The notes: generated by a model not told the origin, from the letters alone. 25,353 bases of DNA from DATBDM01 sp036269915 (GCA_036269915.1 DATBDM010000179.1:1-25353), one strand, 5' to 3'. Positions 16,406 through 24,122 are shown, counted from the stretch's first letter. Made by a program: numbers and translations.

Positions 16406-17860
16406 TCACGGCCCGGGCTCCGGCGCGATCAGCGCGAAGCTCTCGGGCTCGACGACCGGCTCGCGCTCGAAGAGGAGGGTCGAGAAGGTCTCGCAGAGGA
16501 TCAGCAGGTCGAGGCCGAGGGAGCGGTGCTTGGCGTAGAAGAGGTCGTGGCACAGCTTCCACGCGGAGCCGATGTCCGAGCCCGCGTAGCCGCAGCGGAT
16601 CTGCGCCCAGCCGGTGATCCCGGGGCGCAGGAGGTGCCGCCGCTGGTAGAAGGGCACCGTCCGCTCGAGCCGGTCGACGAACTCGGGCTGCTCCGGACGC
16701 GGGCCGACGAGGCTCATCTCGCCCCGCAGGACGTTCGCCAGCTGCGGGAGCTCGTCGAGATGCGACGCGCGCAGGAAGCCGCCGAGGCGGGTGATGCGCG
16801 GGTCGTCCGCGGCGGCCCACTGCGCCGTGGCGTCAGCCTCGATGCGCATCGTGCGCAGCTTGTAGAGCGCGAACGGCCGGCCCTTCTCGCCGATCCGCAC
16901 CTGACGGAAGAGCCCGGGGGCGCCGTCGCTTTTGATGGCGACGATGAGCACGGCGAGCAGCGGTGCGAGGAGCAGGAGCCCGACCCCGGCTCCGAGCAGG
17001 TCGACCGTGCGCTTGGCGGGGCCGACGGCTGCGCGTCCCTCGCGGCAGGCGAGGAACTGGAACCACGTCGGGTTGATGTCGGCGGTCGGCACGTGGCCGA
17101 AGAGCTCCTCGAAGAGCTCCGAGAGCTCCACGAGTCGCACCCGGAGATCGAGGCATGTGTCCGCCATCTGGCCGAACACGGCGAGCCGGGGCGCATCGGA
17201 GCCCATGACCAGCAGGTCGATCCTCTCCTCGACCACGATCCGGTCGAGGCGCTGCAACGGACCGAGGTGCGGGATACCGCCGGCAGCTTGCAGCCCGGGC
17301 TGCTCGGAGCAGCTGATGCGGCCGACCAGCCGGTACTGCGCCGAGCCACCCGCGTCGAGGGCCCGGGCCAGCCGCGCCGCACCGGCAGGGGAGCCGATGT
17401 GCGCAGCCCGCATGCCGCCCGGCGGTGGTGCGGCGAACAGCGCGGCGAGGAGTGAGTCGGTGCAGGCGATCACGCCGACCGCGGCCAACAGGTCGAGCGG
17501 GCCGGCGTGCGGGCGGCCGGTGAGCAACTCGATCAGCGCCAGCCCGGTCACCCCGAGCAGCGGGCCGACGACCCGCTGCACGTGCCGCATGAGCGGCAGC
17601 AGGGCGGCCTGGGGCGCGATCTCGCGCGCCATCAGCGCGCCGCCGACGAAGGCCGTCAAGGCAAGCAGCGCCGTGGCGACCGCGTTGCCGGGCCGGGCGA
17701 GCACGACCAGCACCGCGGCGCCGACGAGCGGGTCGACGACGAGGTCGCGGCGCCGCTCGAGCGCGCGTGCGACGCGCAGCCGGCGGGCCGGCGCGCCGAC
17801 CGCGGTCACCGCGCCGGCGATCGCCTCCTGTGGGCTTCTCGACGGTGCCGTGACAGCCAC
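16406..17860 (-). CDS. Initiating polyprenyl-phosphate sugar phosphotransferase
   Basis: The 484-residue protein transfers a sugar-1-phosphate to undecaprenyl phosphate, the first committed step of the glycan. The N-terminal half has about four membrane helices (40-145), then a degenerate Rossmann-like CoA_binding_3 region (150-270) ending in VELSELFEELFGHVPTADINPTWFQFL. A further helix (286-308) leads to the catalytic domain: LFRQVRIGEKGRPFALYKLRTM, ASHLDELPQLANVLRGEM (Asp-Glu dyad D369-E370), SLVGPRPEQPEF and QRRHLLRPGITGWAQI. The sugar (glucose, galactose or an amino sugar) is not evident. The start is GTG at 17860 with no clear ribosome binding site, 9 bp after the Wzz-like gene, with which it forms an operon. 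Confidence 0.93.
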   Translation of the reverse strand: MAVTAPSRSPQEAIAGAVTAVGAPARRLRVARALERRRDLVVDPLVGAAVLVVLARPGNAVATALLALTAFVGGALMAREIAPQAALLPLMRHVQRVVGPLLGVTGLALIELLTGRPHAGPLDLLAAVGVIACTDSLLAALFAAPPPGGMRAAHIGSPAGAARLARALDAGGSAQYRLVGRISCSEQPGLQAAGGIPHLGPLQRLDRIVVEERIDLLVMGSDAPRLAVFGQMADTCLDLRVRLVELSELFEELFGHVPTADINPTWFQFLACREGRAAVGPAKRTVDLLGAGVGLLLLAPLLAVLIVAIKSDGAPGLFRQVRIGEKGRPFALYKLRTMRIEADATAQWAAADDPRITRLGGFLRASHLDELPQLANVLRGEMSLVGPRPEQPEFVDRLERTVPFYQRRHLLRPGITGWAQIRCGYAGSDIGSAWKLCHDLFYAKHRSLGLDLLILCETFSTLLFEREPVVEPESFALIAPEPGP

Positions 17861-17869
17861 GGCCCGACG

Positions 17870-19384
17870 CTACGCCGGGTGCATGCGGCTGGGGTTGCCT
17901 CGCCCGTTAGCAAGCGGTTTGTCGCCGCCGTCGCGGCCGGCGCCGTTCGGCTGGAGGTCCCGCCGCACGCCGCGCCTGCGGGCTGCCGCGGCGTCGAAGC
18001 CCCGCGCGCGGCGCTGCGCGGCCGTGCGCGGCGAGGCGGTGACCACGAGGCCCAGGACGTGGACGCCGAAGACGCGCAGCAGCCGGGCGGCGGCGGCCGC
18101 GTCGGCAGCCTCCGTGCGACCCGCGCGCCCCACGATGATCGCGCCGCTGGCCTGCGGGGCGATCGCCGGCAGCTTCAGCGACTCCGCCGCGCGCAGCCCG
18201 ACGATCACGTAGCGCCATCCGGCCTGGCGCGCCGCGTCGATCGCGGGCACGACGTCGTGGATCTCGGGAGCGATCAGAAGGGCGTCCTGTCCCGCCCACT
18301 CGAACGAGCGCGCGAGCGAGGCGGCGACCAGCTGGGCGCGGTCCGAGCTGCGCGCGCCGCAGACCAGGAGCACTCGCGGCACGCGCGGCGGCAGCACGTC
18401 CCGGACGGCGGCCTGCAGGGTCGCGGCCTCCGCGAGGGCGCGCCGCTCGTCGTCGGCCGCTCGTCGCGCCCGGCGTCGCGCCAGGGCGGTGAACGGCGGC
18501 CGCGCGCGGATCTTCCGCGGCAGCCTCTGCCACGGCACGCCGGGCCGGCGCCGCCCACGGGGCAGCACCGACAGCAGCGGGAGGCGGGCCTCGGCCGCGA
18601 GCTCGTCCGCGCGGTCGTCGACGCGCGGGCGGCGCCGATCGCGGACGACGGCGACGGCAACGGCGACCAGCAGCGCCGCGAGGCCGGCGAGCAGGGCGCT
18701 GCGGAGCGGGTGCGGCGCGGACCGCTGCGTGGGGGCGGTCGCGCGCTCGGCGAGCCGCAGGTCGGCGCCGGCGGTCGCCTGCGCGACGGCGAGATCGCCG
18801 ATGCGCTCCCGCATCGCGGTCAACGGCGTGGCGGGCGTGCCCGCGCCCGCCGCCTCGAGCTGCGTCGCGAGGGCGGCGCGCGCTCGTGTGGCGACCTGTC
18901 GCTGGGCTGCGGCCCGGCGGGCGAGGAACGTGGTCGCCACGGCGTTGGCGAGCCGTGCCGCTCCCGCACCGTCGCCGGCCGTCGCGGTCACGTCGAGGAT
19001 GGCGGCGTCGGTCTCGACCGCCGCGGTCACCCGCGGCGCGAGCGAGCCGGCGGTCGTGTTCGGCAGCGTGGCGGCAACGGCGGTCAGGACGCCCGGGGCG
19101 CTCACCAGCTCACGAGCGGACGCCAGGGTGCCGGCGGCCGCGTTGGCGTCCACAGGCGCACCGGCGACCGTGGTGGTGTCCGACGCGATCCGCGCCGTCG
19201 CCTGGTAGCGCGCCGGCGCGAGCATCGAGACCAGGTAGGCGACCGCCATCGCGGCGATCACGACGATCGCGACCGGGCGCGCGTAGCGCCGGATCGCTGC
19301 GCCGATCCGGCCGACGTCGAGCGGAGGGTCGGCCGGCGGCTCGGCGCCGGGAACCGACGCGTCCGGGAACGGGCCCTGCTGCAT
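17870..19384 (-). CDS. Wzz-like chain-length determinant with degenerate BY-kinase-like domain
   Basis: A 504-residue protein combining a Wzz domain and a P-loop-type domain, as in bacterial tyrosine autokinases that control chain length. Helix 1 is at 37-57 (PVAIVVIAAMAVAYLVSML), the extracytoplasmic Wzz segment runs through ARYQATARI to about 225, and helix 2 is at 229-248. The cytoplasmic domain (260-470) keeps the kinase-like strand order, but the Walker A segment is LLVCGARSSDRAQLVAAS (no GK[ST]), the Walker A' equivalent ALLIAPEI has no Asp, the Walker B equivalent RYVIVGLRA has none either, and the C-terminal tail has no tyrosines. It is probably a pseudokinase. ATG with AAGGTGA 6 nt upstream. 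It is divergent from the SARP regulator across 165 bp. Confidence 0.82.
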   Translation of the reverse strand: MQQGPFPDASVPGAEPPADPPLDVGRIGAAIRRYARPVAIVVIAAMAVAYLVSMLAPARYQATARIASDTTTVAGAPVDANAAAGTLASARELVSAPGVLTAVAATLPNTTAGSLAPRVTAAVETDAAILDVTATAGDGAGAARLANAVATTFLARRAAAQRQVATRARAALATQLEAAGAGTPATPLTAMRERIGDLAVAQATAGADLRLAERATAPTQRSAPHPLRSALLAGLAALLVAVAVAVVRDRRRPRVDDRADELAAEARLPLLSVLPRGRRRPGVPWQRLPRKIRARPPFTALARRRARRAADDERRALAEAATLQAAVRDVLPPRVPRVLLVCGARSSDRAQLVAASLARSFEWAGQDALLIAPEIHDVVPAIDAARQAGWRYVIVGLRAAESLKLPAIAPQASGAIIVGRAGRTEAADAAAAARLLRVFGVHVLGLVVTASPRTAAQRRARGFDAAAARRRGVRRDLQPNGAGRDGGDKPLANGRGNPSRMHPA

Positions 19385-19407
19385 GGACGGTCACCTTGCC
19401 AACCCCG

Positions 19408-19424
19408 CGTTGGTTGAACGTTGG
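19408..19424. repeat. CGTTGG direct repeat with 11-bp period (candidate SARP site)
   Basis: Two identical hexamers separated by 5 bp start 11 bp apart, the one-helical-turn spacing known for SARP operator repeats. They lie 24-40 bp before the Wzz-like ATG. The third position downstream is only a weak match. Binding by the adjacent regulator is inference. Confidence 0.35.
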
Positions 19425-19505
19425 GCGGCCCTTCACTGGGATGGCTTCGGGTGAGAGGGTTAACCCCGGAACGTCAGCCACACACTTCAAAGGACTGACG
19501 AAATC

Positions 19506-19530
19506 GCGGAGCATCGGGCATGTGCTCCGC
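19506..19530. repeat. Perfect 8-bp inverted repeat upstream of the SARP gene
   Basis: GCGGAGCA (19506-19513) and TGCTCCGC (19523-19530) are exact inverted copies around a 9-nt loop, ending 19 bp before the GTG at 19550. It may be an operator or, if transcribed, a 5' UTR hairpin. A second 6-bp inverted repeat, CGTCAG/CTGACG, lies just upstream at 19472-19500. Confidence 0.5.
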
Positions 19531-19549
19531 TCGGAGCCGGACGTAGCTT

Positions 19550-20719
19550 GTGACGCGCCAGCACGACCATGAGGGTCACGCCGCGGCGACCTTAGGGCCC
19601 GCGCACTCCGACGAGGCGCTTGGACGCATGGCCATCGTCGACGGCAGCGGCATGGTGCTGTGGCGCAGCGCTCGCATGGGGGAGCGCCTCGAGGCCGCGG
19701 GGTTGACATGCGACGAGGGAAGCGGCTGCTGCGCCGCCCTCGGCTGCGCTGCGAACACGAGCGCCGGTGAGTTGCGCTGCCTCACCCGGCTCGCCATCGC
19801 GGGCCCGGCGGGGCTGCCGCCGCGGCCCTGGCGTTCGGCGGACGGCCCGGCGCGTGCCGGCACCATCTCCGCCGACGTGGTCCGCGCGCCGGGTGGTGCG
19901 CTCGTGGTGTTCGACCTGACGGCGCCCCGTCCCGCCGACGCGATCGCCGTCCCGCCGATCGCGGATGTCCACGTCCTCGCGCTCGGCCCGCTGTCGATCC
20001 GCATCGACGGACAGCCCATGGACGGGGACTGGTTGCAGCAGCGTCCCGGCCAGACGTTGCGCTATCTCCTCGCCTCGCGCAGCGGCGTGGCTCGGTCGGA
20101 GGCGATCGCCGAAGCGCTGTGGCCGGATCGCGGGCCGGCAGCGGTCGCGAACGTCCGCTACTGCGTCTACAAGGTGCGCGAGGTGCTCGACGATCGCAGC
20201 CTTCCGGCGCAGTCGATCGTCATGCGCAGCGCCGGCGGGTACCGGCTGGATCCGCGCCGCCTCGTCGTCGACGTGGACGTGTTCGGGGCGAAGGTCCTGG
20301 CCGGCCTGGAGGCGTATCGCGCCGGCCGGACGCACGCGGCCGAAGCGCTGCTGGCGGAGGCGCTCGAGCTCTATCGCGGCGACTTCCTCGCCGACGACCC
20401 GTACGCGGAATGGGCGTTCACCGAACGTGAGTACCTGCGCGGGCTCGCCGGGAAGGCGCTCGGCGCGCGCGCCCGGATCGCCCTCGGCGAGGACCGCCTC
20501 GAGGTGGCCGCGGGCTGCCTGCAGCGCATGGCCCAGCTCGAGCCCTTCGACTCGCAGGTTCACCAGCTCCTCATCCAGGTCTGCCTCCGGCGGGGGCGCC
20601 GTACGGAGGCCATGCGCCATTACAGCCAGCTGCGTCTGCGGCTCGCGCGGGCTTTCGGTGAAACGCCGGACTTCGACCTCGCGCACCTCGCCGCGGACGT
20701 GTCCGGCCGCCTCCGTTGA
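19550..20719 (+). CDS. SARP/BTAD-type transcriptional regulator with N-terminal sensor-like domain
   Basis: The 389-residue protein has three parts. Residues 25-130 look PAS-like (MAIVDGSGMVLWRSARMGERL and a late GGALVVFDLT strand) and contain five cysteines, C54, C60, C61, C66 and C77. Residues 140-235 are an OmpR-type winged helix (VLALGPLSIRIDG, RSEAIAEALWPDRGPAAVANVRYCVYKVREVL, YRLDP). Residues 240-385 are a helical bacterial transcriptional activation domain (ALELYRGDFLADDPYAEWAFTEREYLRG, EPFDSQVHQLLIQVCLRRGRRTEAMRHY). It probably controls the glycan locus. The GTG at 19550 has no strong ribosome binding site; ATG at 19628, with GAGG 11 nt upstream and the conserved domain starting there, is a serious alternative start. 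Confidence 0.87.
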   Translation: MTRQHDHEGHAAATLGPAHSDEALGRMAIVDGSGMVLWRSARMGERLEAAGLTCDEGSGCCAALGCAANTSAGELRCLTRLAIAGPAGLPPRPWRSADGPARAGTISADVVRAPGGALVVFDLTAPRPADAIAVPPIADVHVLALGPLSIRIDGQPMDGDWLQQRPGQTLRYLLASRSGVARSEAIAEALWPDRGPAAVANVRYCVYKVREVLDDRSLPAQSIVMRSAGGYRLDPRRLVVDVDVFGAKVLAGLEAYRAGRTHAAEALLAEALELYRGDFLADDPYAEWAFTEREYLRGLAGKALGARARIALGEDRLEVAAGCLQRMAQLEPFDSQVHQLLIQVCLRRGRRTEAMRHYSQLRLRLARAFGETPDFDLAHLAADVSGRLR

Positions 20720-20724
20720 ATTTC

Positions 20725-20746
20725 TGTGAAACCTGACGATTTCACA
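20725..20746. terminator. Inverted repeat between convergent SARP and epimerase genes
   Basis: TGTGAAA (20725-20731) and TTTCACA (20740-20746) form a perfect 7-bp stem with an 8-nt loop in the 34-bp gap between two convergent stop codons. Position suggests a bidirectional transcript end, but the stem is A/T-rich and there is no T-run, so a protein-binding site is equally possible. Confidence 0.4.
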
Positions 20747-20753
20747 CTTACAC

Positions 20754-21656
20754 TCAGAGTGTCGCGAGGGTGCGCTCGAGGCCCTGCTCGAACGTGACGC
20801 GCGCCTGCCAGCCGAGCGCTCGCTGCGCCGCCGCCGGGTCCAGGCAGGAGCGTCGGACCTCGCCGGGCCGGGCCGGCGCGGAGCGGGTGGACAGCCCGAG
20901 GCCTGCTGCCAGCCGTGACAGCGAGGTCTCGCGCCCCGTCGACACGTTGAGCGTGCCCTCGGCGCTCGAGCGCCCGGCCGCCCGGAAGGCCGCGACGACG
21001 TCGCCGACGTAGATGAAGTCGCGCGTCTGCTCGCCGTCTCCGAAGATCGTCGCGGGCCTGCCCTCGGCGGCCAGCGCGCAGAAGATGGCGATGACGCCGG
21101 CCTCGCCGTGGGGATCCTGGCGGGGCCCGTAGACGTTGGACATCCGCAGCGACAAGGTCGACAGCCCGTAGAGCTCGCGGAAGAGCCGCATGTAGCTCTC
21201 GGCCGCCGCCTTCGAAGCGCCGTAGGGCGAGAGCGGCGACACCCTCGTCGCCTCGGTGATCGGCACCTCCGGAGGGTCGCCGTACACGCCCGCGGTGGAG
21301 GCCAGCACGACGCGCCCCACGCCGGCCTCGCGGGCGGCCTCGAGGATCGCCGCGGTCCCGCCCAGGTTCACGCGGGCGTCGGTCGACGGGTCGCGCACCG
21401 AGCGCCGGACATCGATCTGCGCCGCCAGGTGGTAGACGGCCTCCGGCCGCACCGCGGAGAGGATCCGGACCATGGCGGTCACGTCGGCGACATCCCCCTG
21501 AATGAGCTCCAGCCCGCGAGCCAGGGCCGGTTCGAGGTTGTGCACGTGCCCACGCTGCAGGTGGTCGATCACCGTGACGCGGTCGCCGGCCGCGAGCAGC
21601 GCATCCGCCAGGTGCGACCCCACGAACCCAGCGCCACCCGTCACCACCGCTCGCAT
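20754..21656 (-). CDS. NAD-dependent sugar-nucleotide epimerase/dehydratase (extended SDR)
   Basis: A 300-residue extended short-chain dehydrogenase/reductase. It has the NAD-binding VVTGGAGFVGSHL (4-16), an acidic residue ending strand 2 (VTVIDHL), YHLAAQIDVRRSV, the catalytic STAGVYGDP (S120/T121), and YGASKAAAE (Y145, K149). The SNVYGPRQ and DFIYVGDVV motifs are those of UDP-glucose 4-epimerase-like enzymes. It would supply a sugar donor such as UDP-galactose or a uronic acid for the locus, though exact specificity is not readable. ATG at 21656 is chosen because the Rossmann motif begins there; the frame extends upstream to 21764 but that part has no homology-like sequence. No strong ribosome binding site is visible. 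It is convergent with the regulator. Confidence 0.9.
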   Translation of the reverse strand: MRAVVTGGAGFVGSHLADALLAAGDRVTVIDHLQRGHVHNLEPALARGLELIQGDVADVTAMVRILSAVRPEAVYHLAAQIDVRRSVRDPSTDARVNLGGTAAILEAAREAGVGRVVLASTAGVYGDPPEVPITEATRVSPLSPYGASKAAAESYMRLFRELYGLSTLSLRMSNVYGPRQDPHGEAGVIAIFCALAAEGRPATIFGDGEQTRDFIYVGDVVAAFRAAGRSSAEGTLNVSTGRETSLSRLAAGLGLSTRSAPARPGEVRRSCLDPAAAQRALGWQARVTFEQGLERTLATL

Positions 21657-21773
21657 CGGAGACCCATCGTGACGGCAATGGGCTGGCGGGACAAGATGCC
21701 TGCGGAGATCGGGTGTCGCGGCATCCCTCTTGCCGCGCGTGACGTGGCTTCGTCGGCAGTACATACACCCGCA
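21657..21773. other. 117-bp intergenic spacer upstream of the epimerase
   Basis: The spacer separates the epimerase start from the LysR stop, both on the minus strand, so it should hold the epimerase promoter. A TATGTA on the minus strand near 21765 is the only -10-like element noticed; no clear -35, repeat or RNA structure was seen. Confidence 0.3.
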
Positions 21774-22721
21774 CTACGGCGCGAGGCGCGTCGACGGCGC
21801 CGGGAGGCGCGCGACCTCGCCACGGTGGGGGTCGTGCCGCGGCACCCACCAGGCGGTGCCTGGTCGTACGTGCAGTCCCGCCGCGCCCGCGAGCGCCCTC
21901 GCCTCCTCGCGGAGGGCGCGTACGGCGGGGCGGTCGTCGTCGGCTCGGGTCACCAGCGACCAGCACCAGAGCGGGGTGGGGTCACCGACCTCACGGATCC
22001 GCAGACCGGCCGGCAGCGGTGCGCCGTGGCGCTTGGGTGACTCGAGCACTGGTTTCCCGATGCGCCGGCAACGATCGTGGAACCCCTGGCCCGCGATGCC
22101 ACCGTCGTCGATGTGCACGACGCGTGCGCCCGCCGCTTCGGCGAACTCGTTGGCGTAGCGGTTCCAGGCGTCCCATGAGGTCAGGTCGGCGTCGACCAGG
22201 ACGCGGAGCGTCGAGGCCGGCACCGCGCCGGTGTCGGACGAGACGGGTGCCACGGCGTGCAGCGGCTCGGGCCAGAGCAGTTGCAGGTCCAGCCGCGCCT
22301 CGGGAGCGGAGGCCCACGCGATCGCGGCGTCCAAGCGGCCATCGGCGACGCGCCCGATCTGGACGTGGCTCGGCATCACCCACTCGTCGACGCGGACATC
22401 GGACTGGATCGACGCCACGAGCTGGTCGGGCAGCCAGCTCACGTAGCCCACTCGCAGCGGGCCGGTCGTGCCCGCGATCCGGCGCTGGGTGCCCGCGGCG
22501 AGGGCGAGCATCTCGCGCGCATCGGGCAGCAGTTGGCGCCCGGCCGCGGTGAGCGCGACGTGCCGGCGGTCGCGCTCGAAGAGCTCCGCGCCCACGCTGC
22601 GTTCCAGGGACTTGATCTGTTGCGACAACGACGGGGCCGCGATGTGCAGGCGCTGCGCGGCGCGCCCGAAGTGGAGCTCCTCGGCGACTGCGACGAAATA
22701 ACGCAGCTGGCGCAGTTCCAC
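21774..22721 (-). CDS. LysR-family transcriptional regulator
   Basis: The 315-residue protein begins with the LysR winged helix-turn-helix: MELRQLRYFVAVAEELHFGRAAQRLHIA and PSLSQQIKSLERSVGAELFERDRRHVALTAAG (residues 1-62), a very typical sequence. A linker helix (63-85) and a two-lobed effector-binding domain follow (PLRVGYVSWLPDQLV, DGRLDAAIAW, WCWSLVTRADDDRPAVRALREEA). The effector is unknown. The start is GTG at 22721. The gene is divergent from the VOC/isomerase-DUF3237 pair across 151 bp, the usual arrangement for LysR proteins controlling the neighbouring genes. Nothing connects it clearly with the polysaccharide genes, and I read it as the edge of a different module. Confidence 0.93.
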   Translation of the reverse strand: MELRQLRYFVAVAEELHFGRAAQRLHIAAPSLSQQIKSLERSVGAELFERDRRHVALTAAGRQLLPDAREMLALAAGTQRRIAGTTGPLRVGYVSWLPDQLVASIQSDVRVDEWVMPSHVQIGRVADGRLDAAIAWASAPEARLDLQLLWPEPLHAVAPVSSDTGAVPASTLRVLVDADLTSWDAWNRYANEFAEAAGARVVHIDDGGIAGQGFHDRCRRIGKPVLESPKRHGAPLPAGLRIREVGDPTPLWCWSLVTRADDDRPAVRALREEARALAGAAGLHVRPGTAWWVPRHDPHRGEVARLPAPSTRLAP

Positions 22722-22872
22722 GCGAAATCCGGTTGGCCGACCGTGTGAGTCAGCGCCTATCAGCGTGACCTCGTTGGTCGTGGAGATGGACGCCGGCCTC
22801 GTCCACCATCCCCGGCACGTCGTCGCATGTCAACCGGATCCTGCCGCGCGATAACCCACCAAGGAGATCGAC
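22722..22872. promoter_or_regulatory. 151-bp divergent region between LysR and VOC genes
   Basis: It should contain both promoters and the LysR site. GGTTGGCCGACC (22731-22742) is a near-perfect 12-bp palindrome (10 of 12 positions) 10 bp before the LysR start and is a candidate operator. AGGAG before the VOC ATG is a strong ribosome binding site. No clear -10/-35 was identified. Confidence 0.4.
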
Positions 22873-23352
22873 ATGAGCACCACCGAAACACAGACCGCGA
22901 GCCCCGAGCCGACCGTCGGGCAGGTCGACATGAAGCTCGAGGTCGACACCATCCCCGTGTCCGACGTCGACCGGGCCAAGCAGTTCTACGAGCGCCTGGG
23001 TTGGAGGCTCGACGACGACGTCGCCCCGCTCGACGGGCTTCGCATCGTCCAGTTCACGCCCCCGGGCTCAGCGACCTCGATCAACTTCGGCACGGGACTC
23101 ACCGCGGCCGCGCCGGGCTCGGCCCTGGCGGGGCTCGTCGTCTCGGACGTCGAAGCGGCCCATGACGAGATCGTCGGCCGTGGCATCGACGCGAGCGACG
23201 TGTGGCACGGCCCGCCGTTCCCCGTCGAGGCCCGGCGGCCCGGCGTCGATCCCGAGCGCACGAGCTACGGGTCGTTCTTCTCCATCAGCGATCCCGACGG
23301 CAACACGTGGATCGTCCAGGAGGTCACGACGCGGCTCCCCGGCCGTTCGTGA
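22873..23352 (+). CDS. VOC-superfamily (glyoxalase/bleomycin-resistance-like) protein
   Basis: A 159-residue protein with paired beta-alpha-beta-beta-beta modules. The first reads KLEVDTIPVSDVDRAKQFYERLGWRLDDD (21-49) with IVQFTPPGSATSINFG; the second has GLVVSDVEAAHDEIVGRGI and ends FFSISDPDGNTWIVQEV (135-151), the common VOC terminal motif with E150 as a likely metal ligand. The first strand lacks the usual His, so metal binding and catalysis are uncertain. A perfect AAGGAG lies 6 nt before the ATG. Its stop overlaps the next gene by 4 bp (GTGA), so the two proteins are made together. It may be an isomerase, dioxygenase-like or resistance protein; the adjacent LysR and isomerase-like genes hint at catabolism of a small aromatic or lactone. 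Confidence 0.87.
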   Translation: MSTTETQTASPEPTVGQVDMKLEVDTIPVSDVDRAKQFYERLGWRLDDDVAPLDGLRIVQFTPPGSATSINFGTGLTAAAPGSALAGLVVSDVEAAHDEIVGRGIDASDVWHGPPFPVEARRPGVDPERTSYGSFFSISDPDGNTWIVQEVTTRLPGRS

Positions 23353-24122
23353 CCGTGGACTTCCTGGTCGAGTTCGAGATCCAGGTTCCGGTGGGGGCAT
23401 CGGAGACGGACGTCACCGATCGCGAGCGCGCGGAGGCGGTCGCCGCGGAGAAGCTGGTGGATGACGGCCACCTCCTGCGGGTGTGGCGGCGGCCGCTTCC
23501 GTCCGGCGAGACGAGCGTGCTCGGCCTCTACCGCGCCGTCAGCGAGACGGAGCTCGGCCGGCTGCTGGACGCGCTTCCGCTCCGCGACTGGATGACGGTC
23601 ACCGTCACGCCGCTCGGTCCGCATCCCAACGACCCGGCGAACGGGCAGGTACGTGCCGGCCTGCCCGCGCCGCGGCTGACGCCCGCGTACCGCCTGGACG
23701 CGACGCTCGGCGAGCCGCTCGACCTGGGGGAGACCGCCCAGGGCCGGCGACGGATCGTGCCGCTCACCGGTGGGTCGTTCAGCGGCGCCCGGGTGAGCGG
23801 CACGCTCGTGCCGGGCGTGAGTGCCGACTGGCAGACGGTCCTGCCCGACGGCACGGCGCTGGGCGACATCCGCTACACGCTGCGCACGAACGAGGGCGAG
23901 CTGCTCTCCGTCCGCTCGCGCGGCGTGCGGCACGGCCCCGCCGACGTCCTCGCCCGCCTCGCCCGCCGCGAGGACGTCGACCCCGGCGAGTACACGTTCC
24001 GCACCTCGACCCGGATCGAGACCGCGTCCCCGCGCCTCGACTGGCTCAACAAGGGCGTGTTCATCGCCGTCGCCGCCCGGGCTCCCGCGGGCGTGATCTA
24101 CGACACGTACCTCGTCACCTAG
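23349..24122 (+). CDS. Fusion of a muconolactone-isomerase-like domain and DUF3237
   Basis: The 257-residue protein has two parts. Residues 1-95 resemble muconolactone delta-isomerase: VDFLVEFEIQVPVG, a helix RERAEAVAAEKLVDDGHLLRVWR, GLYRAVSETELGRLLDALPL and WMTVTVTPLGPHPND. Residues 108-257 match the DUF3237 pattern: TPAYRLDATLGEPLDLGET, GRRRIVPLTGGSFSGARVSGT, VPGVSADWQTVLPDGTALGDIRYTLRT and a C-terminal WLNKGVFIAVAAR. DUF3237 has no established function. The start is GTG at 23349, overlapping the VOC stop; GTG at 23355 is also possible. The pair, divergent from a LysR regulator, suggests an inducible small-molecule pathway. The substrate is unknown; the isomerase assignment rests on fold-like sequence only. 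Confidence 0.8.
   Translation: MTVDFLVEFEIQVPVGASETDVTDRERAEAVAAEKLVDDGHLLRVWRRPLPSGETSVLGLYRAVSETELGRLLDALPLRDWMTVTVTPLGPHPNDPANGQVRAGLPAPRLTPAYRLDATLGEPLDLGETAQGRRRIVPLTGGSFSGARVSGTLVPGVSADWQTVLPDGTALGDIRYTLRTNEGELLSVRSRGVRHGPADVLARLARREDVDPGEYTFRTSTRIETASPRLDWLNKGVFIAVAARAPAGVIYDTYLVT

Larger units (their letters stand above)
19385..19549. promoter_or_regulatory. 165-bp divergent regulatory region between Wzz-like and SARP genes
   Basis: This is the largest gene-free stretch in the glycan locus. It holds a CGTTGG direct repeat with 11-nt period (19408-19413, 19419-19424), a GGGTTAACCC palindrome (19457-19466), and two inverted repeats (19472-19500 and 19506-19530). No convincing sigma70-type -35/-10 pair was found; a TAGCTT at 19544-19549 abuts the SARP start. 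Confidence 0.5.
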
